Source: Dicaeum eximium
Lineage: Eukaryota > Chordata > Aves > Passeriformes > Dicaeidae
Assembly (NCBI GenBank): GCA_013396995.1
Contig: VWZP01010174.1
Location: forward strand, 1 to 64,000
DNA length: 64,000 bases
Direction of reading: 5' to 3'
Shown here: positions 22,978 through 34,500 of the stretch, piece by piece
Layout: each line of letters starts with the position of its first letter
Numbering within the stretch: position 1 is the first letter of the stretch
Position numbers and translations under genes: made by a program
The notes under the pieces: model-generated
Database searches by the model: none
What the model saw: the letters and a program-made list of their open reading frames with translations, nothing else
What the model was told of the DNA's origin: nothing

Positions 22978-25334
22978 ACTCCCCACCAGCCCCCCTTTCC
23001 TTCACTTTGATGCCAGGATTATTTGCCAATATGAGGGTAAAAGTGCCAGGCCAGCAGGCTCTTGAGAACAGATGGGAGTGGGAAAGTACCACAAATAACA
23101 GATTACCTAATGATGTAAATTCTTATTTTCAAGGTTCAGCATTTTTAAATTGGTGGCATTTTTCTGAGGATCAGGTGATTTGTAGGGAATGTAGAGCCAT
23201 GCTTTCCCAGGTCAGGAGAGCTCTTACTGTTTATCATTAACAATCTACCACTGAGAACACTTTTTACGGTGAGTCCTGAGGGGATGGTGCAATGGTTTAC
23301 CAGTAGTGGATGCTTTCCTCCCATCCCTCCCTTGCTGAGCAGCCGCAAATGCTCCCCGGATTCCAAATCCTGAACTAGTGATCTTTGTCTCCAGAAACAG
23401 AAATAGACCTTTTTCTTCTGCCTATGGCAGTTTAAAATGAAGTGTTTGTGAGTATAAATAGGCAAGTTTGACATTGTCACCTTAAAACAGATGAGTCTTT
23501 GAAAGCAGTGATCCATGAAAACCCCACGGGAGCAGAGATTTATTCTGTCTGGGAGACTGAGGTGTTAAAGGGAAAATATTACCAGGAAGGACGGGCACCG
23601 AATGGAATGATATGATGCCTTATGTAGAGAAGACGTAAAGCAACCAAACACCTCCATATTTACTAGGGAGACAAACATCATTCACCCAGGGAAGCTATAT
23701 ATTTAAAAGGTACACCCTTTTATTATTAATACATTTATTTCTGGTTTGTAATTGGTTTTGGCTCCCATTTTTCTATTGTTGCAGAATGTAATAAATTGTT
23801 ACTAAAATTTTTTAAACCATGAAAAGAAGGATGGAAAAGGTGGAAACCATTTTGGAGACTTTTCAATAGTTTTAAACTGCATGTGAACTTTTGTATTTAA
23901 AATATCTATGTACCTATTGCTCATACTGATTTTGCTGGTAACAGGTGGTCTTTTATTTTAAGCCTTGTTATTTTGTAGTTTGCATCTTCCATGCACTTAG
24001 GACACAGTTCTTATCTCAGCCATATCATGCCACTGATGGCAGTGAAGACAGCCTTTTATATCCAATATAAGCAGGATCAGGCCTCCAGCCTGTGGAAGAA
24101 AAAGCTTTTCAACTCAGATACACAAAAACTATTGCTGATCAAAGTGTGAGCTCCAAGAGTTAGGTCTCCTGGGACAAATACAGCCTCTGTGCTATCCTTT
24201 AGCTGAAAGACTGTCCTCTAGTCCAGTACCACTGCATTATTTATATATATTAGATGAAATTTGTTGGGAGCTAGTTACAAAATATCTTCATGCTGTAGGA
24301 TTAAAAAAAAAGAAGAAAAAACAATCATAAAAAGATAAAAATCAGTAAGCGGTGTTTTTAAGAAAATGCCCTCAGGAGAAGCTGAGACCAATCTTTGCCG
24401 CTAAATCAGCAAATCCTACCAGATCAGTAATTAACAATATTGGCACTAATAATATTCAGTAGCATGGCAGCATGCTGATATCAGTTGGGATTCCTGTGAT
24501 CATTATTGCAGAAGGAATGAAGGAGGACTGAAATTTGCACAGATGGAGGAAATGGAAGGAAAAAAGTGTTTTTGAGAGAGAAAAGAAAGTTTATGGGCTA
24601 GAAAAAATGACAGATTTTGAACTAAACTAGCTCAAGTTTTAAGCTTTTATTACAAATGTCCTGATCTCAAGCAGATCACTATTTAAAAAAGGAAGAGAAA
24701 ATGCACTTTATTTCATGGTTTGAAAATAACTGACCATTTTAAAGAAGAGGAAAACTGTGACTCAGGAACAGCATCTTTAAATCTAAAAAACATCTAGAGC
24801 ATAGTTGGAATACATCCCAGTATATTCTTCTAATTCACTTTGAATTAACAAAAATGACGATTTTCTGTATCAAGTGTCATAATCCTTCTGGTTGCTCATA
24901 AGAGAAAAATGAGGGTGTGTGAAGTGGAATGAGGCTGTGGTTGAGAAACCTTATGAAATACAAGACCGAGCTACACCTTTAGCAGAAGCATGTGAAAAAT
25001 TGAGTAATAGGCGTTCAGCAGTGGTAAAATGAATGAAGATGTTGTATACAATTTCCAAGTGATTTTTTTTGTAGGACTCTAATCCATTGGCTTTTCATAA
25101 CACTTTGCCTTAAGCACTGCAGAAACAGGTTTCACGTATTACTGGAAACTTCACGCAAAAGAATGAATTGGGAAAAGAATTCTGCAGACACCTTGAGTCT
25201 AGAGAGGAGGCAGCCACAGAGAATGGAGCCAATTTGATGACATTTTTCTGAGGTATTGTGCTATAGCCATCCTTTCCTCTGAGAAGTGTGAAATTTTGGT
25301 GTAGCTGCTTAATTATTTGGGTTAGCAAAATTTA
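22978..25334. other. AT-rich non-coding sequence
   Basis: Open frames of 102 codons (overlapping the LTR end at 22932-23240) and 123 codons (23145-23516 minus) match no family. An AT-rich stretch near 23700-23960 and short poly-A runs near 24300 are the only other features. Confidence 0.45.
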
Positions 25335-25905
25335 AAAACAATTCAGTAATCTTGTGAGACTGAGTAGCTGGTAAATAAAATGAAATATAATGTTGAAAAA
25401 TATGAAGCAATGTTTGTGGAAAAAAAAATCCTCATGCACAATAATGGGCTTTGAAAATGCCCGTTGAAATACTCAGGAAAGGGATATTGGTGTTGTAAGA
25501 GGTATTTTTGTGAAAAGTTCAGTAAGGCACTTTGAGTACTAGGAATTGTTAAGGAAAAGTGTACATCAAAACTGCAGACATCATTCTGCAGCTATATAAA
25601 TGCATGTATGTTTTAAAAACTATCTGCAGTCCTAGTGTTTGAACCAGATCACAAATGTTATGGAAAATTAGAAAAGGCACTGAGGAAGATGAGGTGGATG
25701 TAATGGCACCTGTACAAGGAAAAAGGTGACTACAGAGAGTTGGTAAAACTGCATTTCTCCACACTGGAAAAGGAAGTGTAACAAACAGATCAAATACTAG
25801 CTTATGAAAAATGGTGTGGGAAACAAAAATTTTTCTGGTAATATGATAACACTGAGTCATCGAACGAAACTATCAGGTAAGAGACTGGAAACAAAGAACC
25901 CATTT
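25335..25905 (+). mobile_element. Ancient CR1 (L3-like) fragment
   Basis: This follows, with heavy divergence, the order of the 3' coding end of older CR1 elements. Landmarks are AAATGAAATATAATGTTGAAA, AATAATGGGCTTTGAAAA, CTCAGGAAAGGGATATTGGTG, CAGCTATATAAATGCATG, GTGTTTGAACC and finally CGAACGAAACTATCAGG. No open frame survives. It is clearly older than the other CR1 pieces in the window. Confidence 0.6.
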
Positions 25906-28453
25906 TTTACATGCACACTATTTCTAATGTGATGTTCACTCTATGATGACATTGCAGCTATTTGGATTAAAAAAACAAGGCCAATTTTGAAAAATCCCCA
26001 ACCTAATTAATGGATGAAATGATCCATTTAAATGTTACTAGTACAATGACACTTCCTGAAATTCAGCAAGTCCTTGAGTCACAGACTGAGGAAAGTTACT
26101 CTCAAACACTTGCTGTATTTCTATACCCTTGTCTAGGTAAATGATACTTTTGTTAGACAAAAATTGCAAATCTGGCTATTTGGCTCGACTCTCAGTGCGC
26201 CTTTCAATATTTTCATGCCTACTCAGTATTTCTGATTCATGTACTAAAACAAGCAAGTGAAAAATTTAATCGCATTTGAACCATATATCCTGAATGGCTG
26301 TACTTTCATCAGCTTAGAAGCCAGTTTTATAAACTGTCTGAACTAAGAGAAACAATGGATCAAGTTAACTGGTGCAGCTCTGTAGGCTGTCATTCATAAA
26401 CTATGGTCACTCAGTTGCTATGCTTTATACACAATATATATGTACACCAGAGATATTGTTCATAGAACTGTGTCACAAACAGACCTTTTCCAAGTCACTC
26501 TGCAAGAGTTCTGCATCACCTTGACATTTATGGTCTCACTGAAAAGAAAGAGCTGATGTATATACTCTTCAAAAAAACCCAGGTCAGACTCATTTTAGAG
26601 AAATATGTGAAATCACCTGTAGTTATTCTAAACCCTGGTCAAATAATACCTGCATGCAGCCTTTCAAGCTCACATATAAATAACTAGCACAGACCGCTGT
26701 CTACACCTTTCACATACAGGATTTAGAACATTATTTAAAATTAAATACAGCCATTGAATAACAATCTACAAATAAAGTAGCATTAGATATTCTTTTTTAT
26801 TTAGAACAAGTTAAAAATGTCATGAAGAAGATAAAAGATGAAAAGGATATGTATAGAGAAATAAGACCTTTCATTTACTTCTAAAACGATTTTGCTAATT
26901 GCTCCCTCTCATAGGTGTATCTTGGGAAAATGAAACAATAAGGTGAAAGAATAATAATGATGCATCTAAAAATGAACAAAAGTTTGGATTAGAGGCCTCT
27001 GAAACAACAGAATATTGAAGGTGATGAACAAGAATAGATCAGAACAATCAAGACAAGAAAGTCTTAGAACAGGACTTCATAACAGCTGATTCTTTGTATC
27101 CATAGTCTTTCTTTTTTACTCAGAACCATACAAAATAATTTTATAGAAACTGTACCATTCCCATCTACATGAAGAAATTATTCATCTCTTAATATCAAAA
27201 ATCCTAGGGATTTTTTGGGCAGACTGTTGCCTATTCATTGACCTAAAATTAAATTAAAACGATTCCTGCTGGGATCCTCTGAGATACCCTGAAGAGAGCA
27301 TCCATGAACACTGGCACCTGAGGATTCCACAGACACTACCACTGCATTTCCCCTCCACTTCCCTACTTGAGTGTGAATTACATAGCTTCACTTTTCTGAT
27401 TTGAAATGCAATAGATATAAAAAACCAATGCTCACTTTAATCATGTCATATTTAAGGAAAAGAGGAAAGATTTAAGATAACTGAGGAGAGTTGGATTCAG
27501 CAAATCACATTAGAAAGATAAAATATGTATGGTGAAATCCCCCTTTTTTACATAGTCTTCAGATATTTATATCCAGACAATCATATATATTATAGAAAGA
27601 AAATATAACTAGGGCTGTGGAAAAAATATTAAGTTATTGCATTTAAACATAAGCATTCTGTACTTGAAAAGTTAACAGCAAAATATGGATACCATTCTTC
27701 TTAAACGTACTAATCTTAATAATAAAATAGGTTTGGACAGGTACAGATCTGTAAACATAATGTACATAATTCTATTCCATTTTGAGTTCATGAGGCAAAT
27801 CTCTGTGCACATGTCTTTAGATTCACAGCATTCTGCTGACACTAGTGAGAGTTTTGTGCTTATCCTAAAAGTATGCTACCTTTTAAATTTGGGATTTGCA
27901 GCAGCATTCAGATTCCTGGTTTTCTCTAAAAGTCAGAGTCAGTCAGTCTAACTCTTTCGGTCCTCCTCTAAGGCTTTATGCTGAGGTTATTTGTGTGGAT
28001 TCATATCACCTTGGCAATCAAAATCCAAACCTAGGTAATAGTTCTGAGTATTTCTCACACTGCGTGACATTCGGCTATTTTGTACAAATGCCATTATGAC
28101 ACAAGTGTGCTCAAAGTACTGGAAAGTACTGGAAGGTCAAAAATCCTCTGGTACACAACTAAAATACATCATTACTGGTAAAACAAATTGCATCACTTAT
28201 CTCAGTAAGAAAACTTAAAGTTGCCTGAACCAGAGCTTGTTTAGAGTATTGTGTTTAATTGTGACCACACCACCTAAAACTTCAGTGAAATGAGGATCTC
28301 TGTGGAGCTGCATATGCATCGACACAGAATGTGCTTTTGAATGCAAAGTCAAGGAAAGTCCGAGTCTCACAGAAATACTAAGAAATTTAAAAAGTAGTTA
28401 AATGAGACTCAGAGCAACAACACATATACAGCCTTAAAGGGCTCTTTGCATGG
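25906..28453. other. AT-rich non-coding sequence
   Basis: No supported gene or transposon. A small tandem (TACTGGAAAG near 28115-28132) and AT-rich runs occur. The 88-codon plus frame at 27685-27951 has no recognisable content. Confidence 0.5.
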
Positions 28454-29036
28454 TGTGCTGGTTTTGGCTGAGGGAGAGTTAACCATCTTCAGTGTAGCTG
28501 GTGTGGGGTTGTGTTTTGGACTTGTGCTGGATCCAGAGTTGATAATACAAGAGAAATTTTGTTATTGCTGAGCTTGCACAGAGCCAAGGCCTTTTCTGCT
28601 TTTTGTACAGCCACACTGGCTGGGAAGCTGGGGGTGAATGGGAGATTGCGAAGTGTCACAGCCAGGACAGGTGACCCAAACTGACCCAAGGGACATTCCA
28701 AACTATGTGACATCATGCTGAGTATGTAAAGTGGGGGGAAGAAGGACAAAACCAGGGATGTTTGAAGCGATGGCTTTTGTCTCCCCAAGTCACTGTTATG
28801 TGTGATGAGGCCCTGCTCTGCTGGAGATGGTTGAACACCTGCCTGCCCATGGGGAGAGGTGAATTTAGTTCTCATTTTGCTCTGCTTGTGTGTGCAGCTT
28901 TTGCTTTCTCTATGAAACTCTCCTTATCTCAGCCTACGATTTTTCTTTTACTCTTCTCATTCTCTCGACCCTGCTAGTGGGACAGTAAATAAAAGCCGTG
29001 TGAGGCTTGATTGCTGGCTGGAGTTAAACCATGACA
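28454..29036 (+). mobile_element. ERVL-type solo LTR
   Basis: This begins TGTGCTGGTTTTGGCTGAGG and ends GAGTTAAACCATGACA (583 bp). I recognise the layout as a common avian ERVL LTR: TTATTGCTGAGCTTGCACAG, CAAGGCCTTTTCTGCTTTTT, TGACATCATGCTGAGTATG, and CACCTGCCTGCCCATGG. AATAAA is at 28988-28993. Flanks CATGG and CACAG do not make a convincing target-site duplication. The frames at 28489-28875 minus and 28762-28977 plus lie inside it and are not genes. Confidence 0.88.
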
Positions 29037-32000
29037 CACAGGGAGTAAAGATTCCTATGCAATCTTTGAGTCTCAGACTAGAAAATGGAAAAATTATCTG
29101 GAGGAGACTAAAGTCAATAAATGGTGCATTGGGCTTGGATTTGATTCAATTTACCCTGGTTTCCCAGTGATGTTTTTCACTTATTTTCAAAATTTACTCT
29201 TTAATTGCATTGGCATCAGAATTCAGACATAATGTGTGTAACTTAATTAGAAGTACACATCTCTCTCTTAATATGCCACTGAGTTCTTTATCACATCATA
29301 GTAGGTCTGGTAACTTAAGAACTGAAAATGGATTGCTTTCAGAGGCATTCCTCATGCAAACCAGCGGGGATCCCGCCCACAAGGAGGCTCTTATGCAAGG
29401 CTTAAATTATTAAAGTAGTAAGAGGCAATTCTACAGGGGAACAATCACTCTGTGGAGGCAGCCAGTAATTTAGTTACAGGAAATGTATATTACAAATGAG
29501 GATTAACACTTGTTCACCATATTTGGAATGTGAAAAAATAGATTAGATATTAATTCAAAATTACAATCACAAAAGTTAACAGTTAGAAAATGACACCCAG
29601 GGACATAAAGGTGTGATTAAAAATTGTAGAATTACTGTCAGTGATTGACAGTGATGTTTTTCCCTCTCCTGTTCAAATGGTTTTGATGTAGAGTACAAGA
29701 ACTCATGATTTGCTTGTTTGCTGTGTATGTGCTATTCAAGTAATATTTCTCTTAAGGGGGGACTAGAAAACTCAATTTTACTTAGCTCAAGCTTAATATG
29801 CTTGAGGTATCAAATGAAAAAATACCATGTGGAACATAGAGGGTGAGAACATACAAGCTGAACTCTGAGAAGAAGATAAATACAATTTTGCTAACCAGTA
29901 AAAAAAATTTGCTACTTTATAGTTCCAAAGATATTCAAGATCACTAAACTTTCAAAAATAATTGAGAACATTTCACACCTCAAAGAATTAGAAAAAGCTG
30001 AGACAAATAAGTCTTTATGTTAAAGTATATTAATTAAAAAATTATAATCCCATCAAATGTATTCAATCAAAATAACTGCACAGTTTTGTAGAGATATTAC
30101 CTACTACAAGAATATAATTCAGCAAAGTTTAACATTCTTGTGTGTTGTGCTTCCCATCCAATTCTCCTGTAAGAATGTGGCAACCTCAGGCACCATGAAA
30201 ATAACAAAGAAATTACTAAACAGCAGAAGTCATGTTAGAAAAATCTTCCTATATTTTATCATGTTGCTACTAGTACACATAAAATTTTAATGTTACAAGC
30301 ACACATTTTATGTCTAAGTCCATTAGAATGTTTCAGATTGATATTAAATTCAGTTGCCACTCATTCTATCAGAAGACAGACTGAACCCCAGATGTGCAAT
30401 TACTAGGAAATTTTGTAGGCTCAAGACTCATCATACAGAATAATAAATATATCTTTTCTGAATAACTAAGATAATCCCCAAAATGTGTTTCAGAAGAAAA
30501 CTATTAATTCAATAAGTTTTTCAGGGTAAACAGCAAAGACACCACAAGTATTAACTGTTATGTCTCCTGACCCTTGTTCCCACAGCTTCCTTCTTCGCCC
30601 TTGTGAAGAGCAGCTGTGCAAAACAGCATGTCCCTGCTCACCATATCCACTCACACCGTGCCTTTGATTGTCTCTGCCTAGTTGCATGACTAAGGTAAAT
30701 CTCCACTGCTTTCTACTACTTTGTGCATGGTAACACCGGCACAGAAACAGGAGACTGAGGAGCATTTGTTTTTTAGTACACTACAGAGAGCATCGTGTAC
30801 CAAATCCTGCTCAGTAACACATATGCAGGCCCACAGCCAGCAGGCAGGGATAATCAGTCATCCAGAAGCCAGCACCTGAAGAGGATCGAGCTACTGAGGA
30901 ATTGCTGATGGTATAATTTGATCAACAGAATTTTCCTGTGAGTGATGGTGTCTGAGAAAGAAAAATACCCCTGTATTTGACTCTCTTACTGTGTTGAATT
31001 TGCAAGCCTTTTAACAAGAACTGAACCAACGCCTCAGCAACTTGATTGTTATGAAACAACCACATAAGTCATCACATTTAGTACCATAACATGTAGACCT
31101 ACAACTTCTCTGTGCTGAACAAATTCCTTAATACTGCTTCCAAGAAGAACTAAACACAAAGGCATTTCAACACAAGCCTGAATAAAACAGAAACATTTTA
31201 ATTCAATCAGATGGACAAATCAGTTCAAGAAAATGTCCCTTACAATTCATTAATGAGGTTTGTAGGTTGCTGCATTTTGTAAAGAACTTTTATAGAGCTG
31301 TTGAAAATTAGCAAGCACATAAGTAGAATGTTTTCTTCATTCTTAGTTCTATTGCTACAAGGATTTCTCTACAGAATAGAAATGCAAGCCTGGTGTTCTA
31401 AAAGTCCACAATGTTTTAGAGACAAAATACAGGATTTTAAAATCTGCATACACAAAATTCATTAAGAAATAGCTTAGTTATATACTGCTTATTTTTGACC
31501 CTATTGTGATGACTTACATTTCATGAGTGTAAAAATAGACCTAAGTGATTTTTTGACAAGCACATAGATTTTACTTATCACTTGACAAAGTTGAGTCTTT
31601 AGTCTTAAAAGTTATAGTGACTTTATTTGTTGAGTAGAAATCCAAGTATCATCTTTGTTAAGGTAGAATGCTTTGGCTGTTTTCTTCACAGTATTTTCTG
31701 TCCAACAAGAAATCAATGGATCAAACTATAAGATTTATATTATTAAAAGTGCTAAAAAAAGTTCACAAACCTGCTTTGGGTAGCCAAGTGGAATGAAATT
31801 CTACTATATTAGAGTACTTAATAGCAATAAAGCTTAAAAGCAAAAAAAAAAAATTAGAGTTGTGTTTAACACAGAGGATATTTTCAGACTTTATCCAGAG
31901 CAGTCCATGTCAGCTTACATTTAACAGGATGCAATAAGATAAACAATGTACTGCTATACCTAATGTACAAACTGTAAATAATGTTACATTTATTTCTTGT

Positions 32001-32188
32001 TTTCTGCTTTCACAAATTTCTGGCATACTGTAATAGTTGGAGTTCACTAGACAGAACTAAATTTAGCAAAGGTACAAATTCTATATTGAAATCTATAAAA
32101 ATAGTATAACCTGATTATGATATAATATATAATATATAACATATAATATAAAAGATGTGATATATACTATGTAATCTATTGTACATAT
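29037..32188. other. AT-rich non-coding sequence
   Basis: Contains a relatively GC-rich patch at about 30540-30900 (91-codon minus frame at 30490-30765) that I could not assign, a short poly-A tract near 31842, and an AT palindrome-rich stretch at 32100-32165. No gene supported. Confidence 0.45.
32100..32180 (+). repeat. AT-rich low-complexity stretch next to an LTR
   Basis: Repeated TATAATATATAA-like words run up to the LTR at 32194. The composition suggests an AT-rich insertion target. It is not a defined repeat family. Confidence 0.7.
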
Positions 32189-32193
32189 TATAA

Positions 32194-32788
32194 TGTCCTG
32201 GGGTGACAGGACATTTTCATGCTTGTATCCCAATCGTTTTTTTTTTTTCCCCTGTTCCCATGTTCTCAGTTTGTTTTGTCTGTGGCCTGGCCCCTCCCCC
32301 GGCTGCTGGCTTTTGGCTTGGCTTTTTGCTGCTAGCTTAGGCTTGCTTTGGCGTGCTTTGCTCGCTTGCTTTTTTTTTGCTTGCTTTTGCTTGTTTTTTT
32401 CTATTTTTTCCGCTTTTTGTTTTTCCCCTTCTTTCCTTCCTCCCCTCCCCTGAAGACATCGGACCGGCTTCGGGCCCTGATTCGGGGACGTTGGGAACCC
32501 GCCCGGAGTCTGCACCTGAGAGACGCTTTGGCACCCTTCCCAACAGAGACTGCTCACCCCCTCTCGGATTGGTGAAAACATTTGTTGTCATCTGGAACTG
32601 TTTCTTCTTGTGTTGGGGAGTGGTTTTTTTGTTGTTCCTTAATAAATAAGTTTTTTCCACTTTCCCTCTGAGGTAATTCCTTCTGAACCCGGTGAGTGCT
32701 GGGGGAGGGGCGGAGTAGTGGAGGGTTCGTTTTTCCTTTAAGGGGGCTCCTTTGGAGATTTTCCCCTAATTTGTCCTAAACTAGGACA
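32194..32788 (+). mobile_element. ERV solo LTR with perfect TGTCCT/AGGACA ends
   Basis: This 595-bp element begins TGTCCTGGGGTGACAGGAC and ends TCCTAAACTAGGACA, with perfect 6-bp inverted termini. The flanks are TATAA (32189-32193) and TATAT (32789-32793), close to a 5-bp duplication but ambiguous in AT-rich DNA. AATAAA is at 32641-32646. The 5' half has a very long pyrimidine-biased, CTTGCTTTT-rich stretch (32226-32452), which creates Lys/Gln/Ala-rich frames on the minus strand and Phe/Leu/Cys-rich frames on the plus strand. These frames are compositional. It is probably an avian ERVL-like LTR. Confidence 0.82.
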
Positions 32789-32793
32789 TATAT

Positions 32794-34042
32794 ATACATA
32801 TGACAATATCTATATTAAAAAAATGATTGTAATCCTGATCTGTGTCATTGCTTTTGCCTGGAAGACCAGGCTTAGATATAAGATACTTCTCTCAAAAATT
32901 ATGAATGAATATTAATAAAATGCATTTGAGTAGAGGACAATGGACATTTCTAAAATATTCCCTTATTCATTAAAATTTTGAATGACAGTAAAAACAGAAT
33001 GGAGGAAAGGACTAGCAATACATGGTAGTCAAGTAATATGAAGCCCTTATAGACAATAGAGATTATCCTAATTCTATACCTACCTTCTGTTTAGGACAGT
33101 TGAGGTAACTTTAATCAACTGAGCCAGTGCTGTTGAAAGCACAGGAAATTCAGAAAATGGAAGCAGAAGTTCAGGTCCCTAATTTTCTCTATTAGTGGGT
33201 TCCTCCTTAAAAATTATACTCATGTATAATTTGGGGCTTCCTATTTATCAAAATAAAATGGTTTTTTAGAGGATTTAGTATAATAAAGGATTGAGCAATA
33301 TATTCTGGCAATGTCAAGTTCTATATTAATTAAATACACTTAGTAATATTTGGGAAAAATCTCAGTAGAACTGAGAATTCAGAGGTAAGACAATAATTTG
33401 TCTTCTCCAAATTTCTAAAGACTTGATTTAAATCAGTCCTGGGGCATCATGTCAAATGGTTGAGTAGAAATGAGTGGAGGTTCAGGTCTACTGAAGCTGC
33501 TGAAGGTGTATCACAGAATACTAAAAAAACTTCCTCTGAAAGCCTTTGCCTACTTTAGTATATATTGACTTGACACAATTTGACTTACCCAACTTTGGAT
33601 TTTAGTTGGCAAGAGCTATACTAATTCTATTGTAGTGTTATCTAACTTCTTCATAAGGTACTAAAAATACTGTATTTCTAAGCTTAGACACAGACTTTAT
33701 ATAATAGTTTATAAATCATTAAAGGTGCTGTACAGGGTACTGATTTTTTTTCTTTAGTTCAGCATGTTTGAAGAAGCTAGTTCTCTCTAAATTGAAAGGT
33801 ATACATTAGAAAATAGAGACAAAAATCAGAGTACTTAACAGAATTCTGTCATTGAATACCAGCTCAATCAGTTTCAAGGCAGCTGAGGCTAAAGAAAAGC
33901 CATACATTTTGGTCTAACTTCTTCATAAGGGGATTGCTTGAAAAGACACTTATTGGAAATACTGTTCAAGTCCTTTGTCTCACAAGACAATACCAGGATT
34001 GATAATTTCAGTCACTGAGGCACAGCTTCTGGGACATATTAA
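32794..34042. other. AT-rich non-coding sequence
   Basis: No open frame worth naming and no repeat recognised. Confidence 0.5.
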
Positions 34043-34500
34043 ATGATTATCATAGAAATACCGAATGGCTTGGGTTGGAATGGGCTTTAAAGATCATACA
34101 GTTCTAACCTCCTGCCATGGGCAGGAGGGACACCTTCCACATGACCAGGTTGCTCAGAGCTGCATTCAACCTGTCTTTGAACACATACAGGGATGGGATA
34201 GCCACAAGTTCTCTGGGCAACCTGTTCCAGTGTCTCACCACCCTCACAGTAAGAATTTCTTCCTAATATCTAATTAAAACATACTCTCTTTTACTTTGAT
34301 GCTGTTCCCCTTTATCTTGTCATTATATGCATTTTTAAAAAGTCTTTCTCCATCTTTTTTCTATGTCCTGTTCATGTACTTCAGGCTTCAATTATGTCAC
34401 CTTCTCTTCTCCCAGCTGAACAATCCCAATTCTCTTTATTTCATAGGAAAGGTGCTCCAACTCTTAATCATCTTACTGGCCACTACACTTCATTATTGGT
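34043..34500 (-). mobile_element. CR1 LINE 3'-end fragment
   Basis: The reverse complement carries the CR1 3' terminal region. In plus orientation it shows ATCATAGAAATACCGAATGG, GGGTTGGAATGGGCTTTAAA, CAACCTGTTCCAGTGTCTCA, CTTCTCCCAGCTGAACAATCC and AAAGGTGCTCCAACTC. It loses similarity at about 34500 (5' truncation). The 70- and 89-codon plus frames across it are antisense artefacts. Confidence 0.92.

Noticed and set aside
28454..29036. Target-site duplication for the ERVL LTR (CATGG versus CACAG)
   Set aside because: Two of five bases differ; the LTR call rests on its sequence layout, not on the flanks.
32093..32660. Overlapping minus-strand frames rich in Lys, Gln and Ala (162 and 107 codons) and plus-strand frames rich in Phe, Leu and Cys
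   Set aside because: All arise from one pyrimidine-rich tract inside a solo LTR; several phases are open on both strands at once, which is a composition effect.
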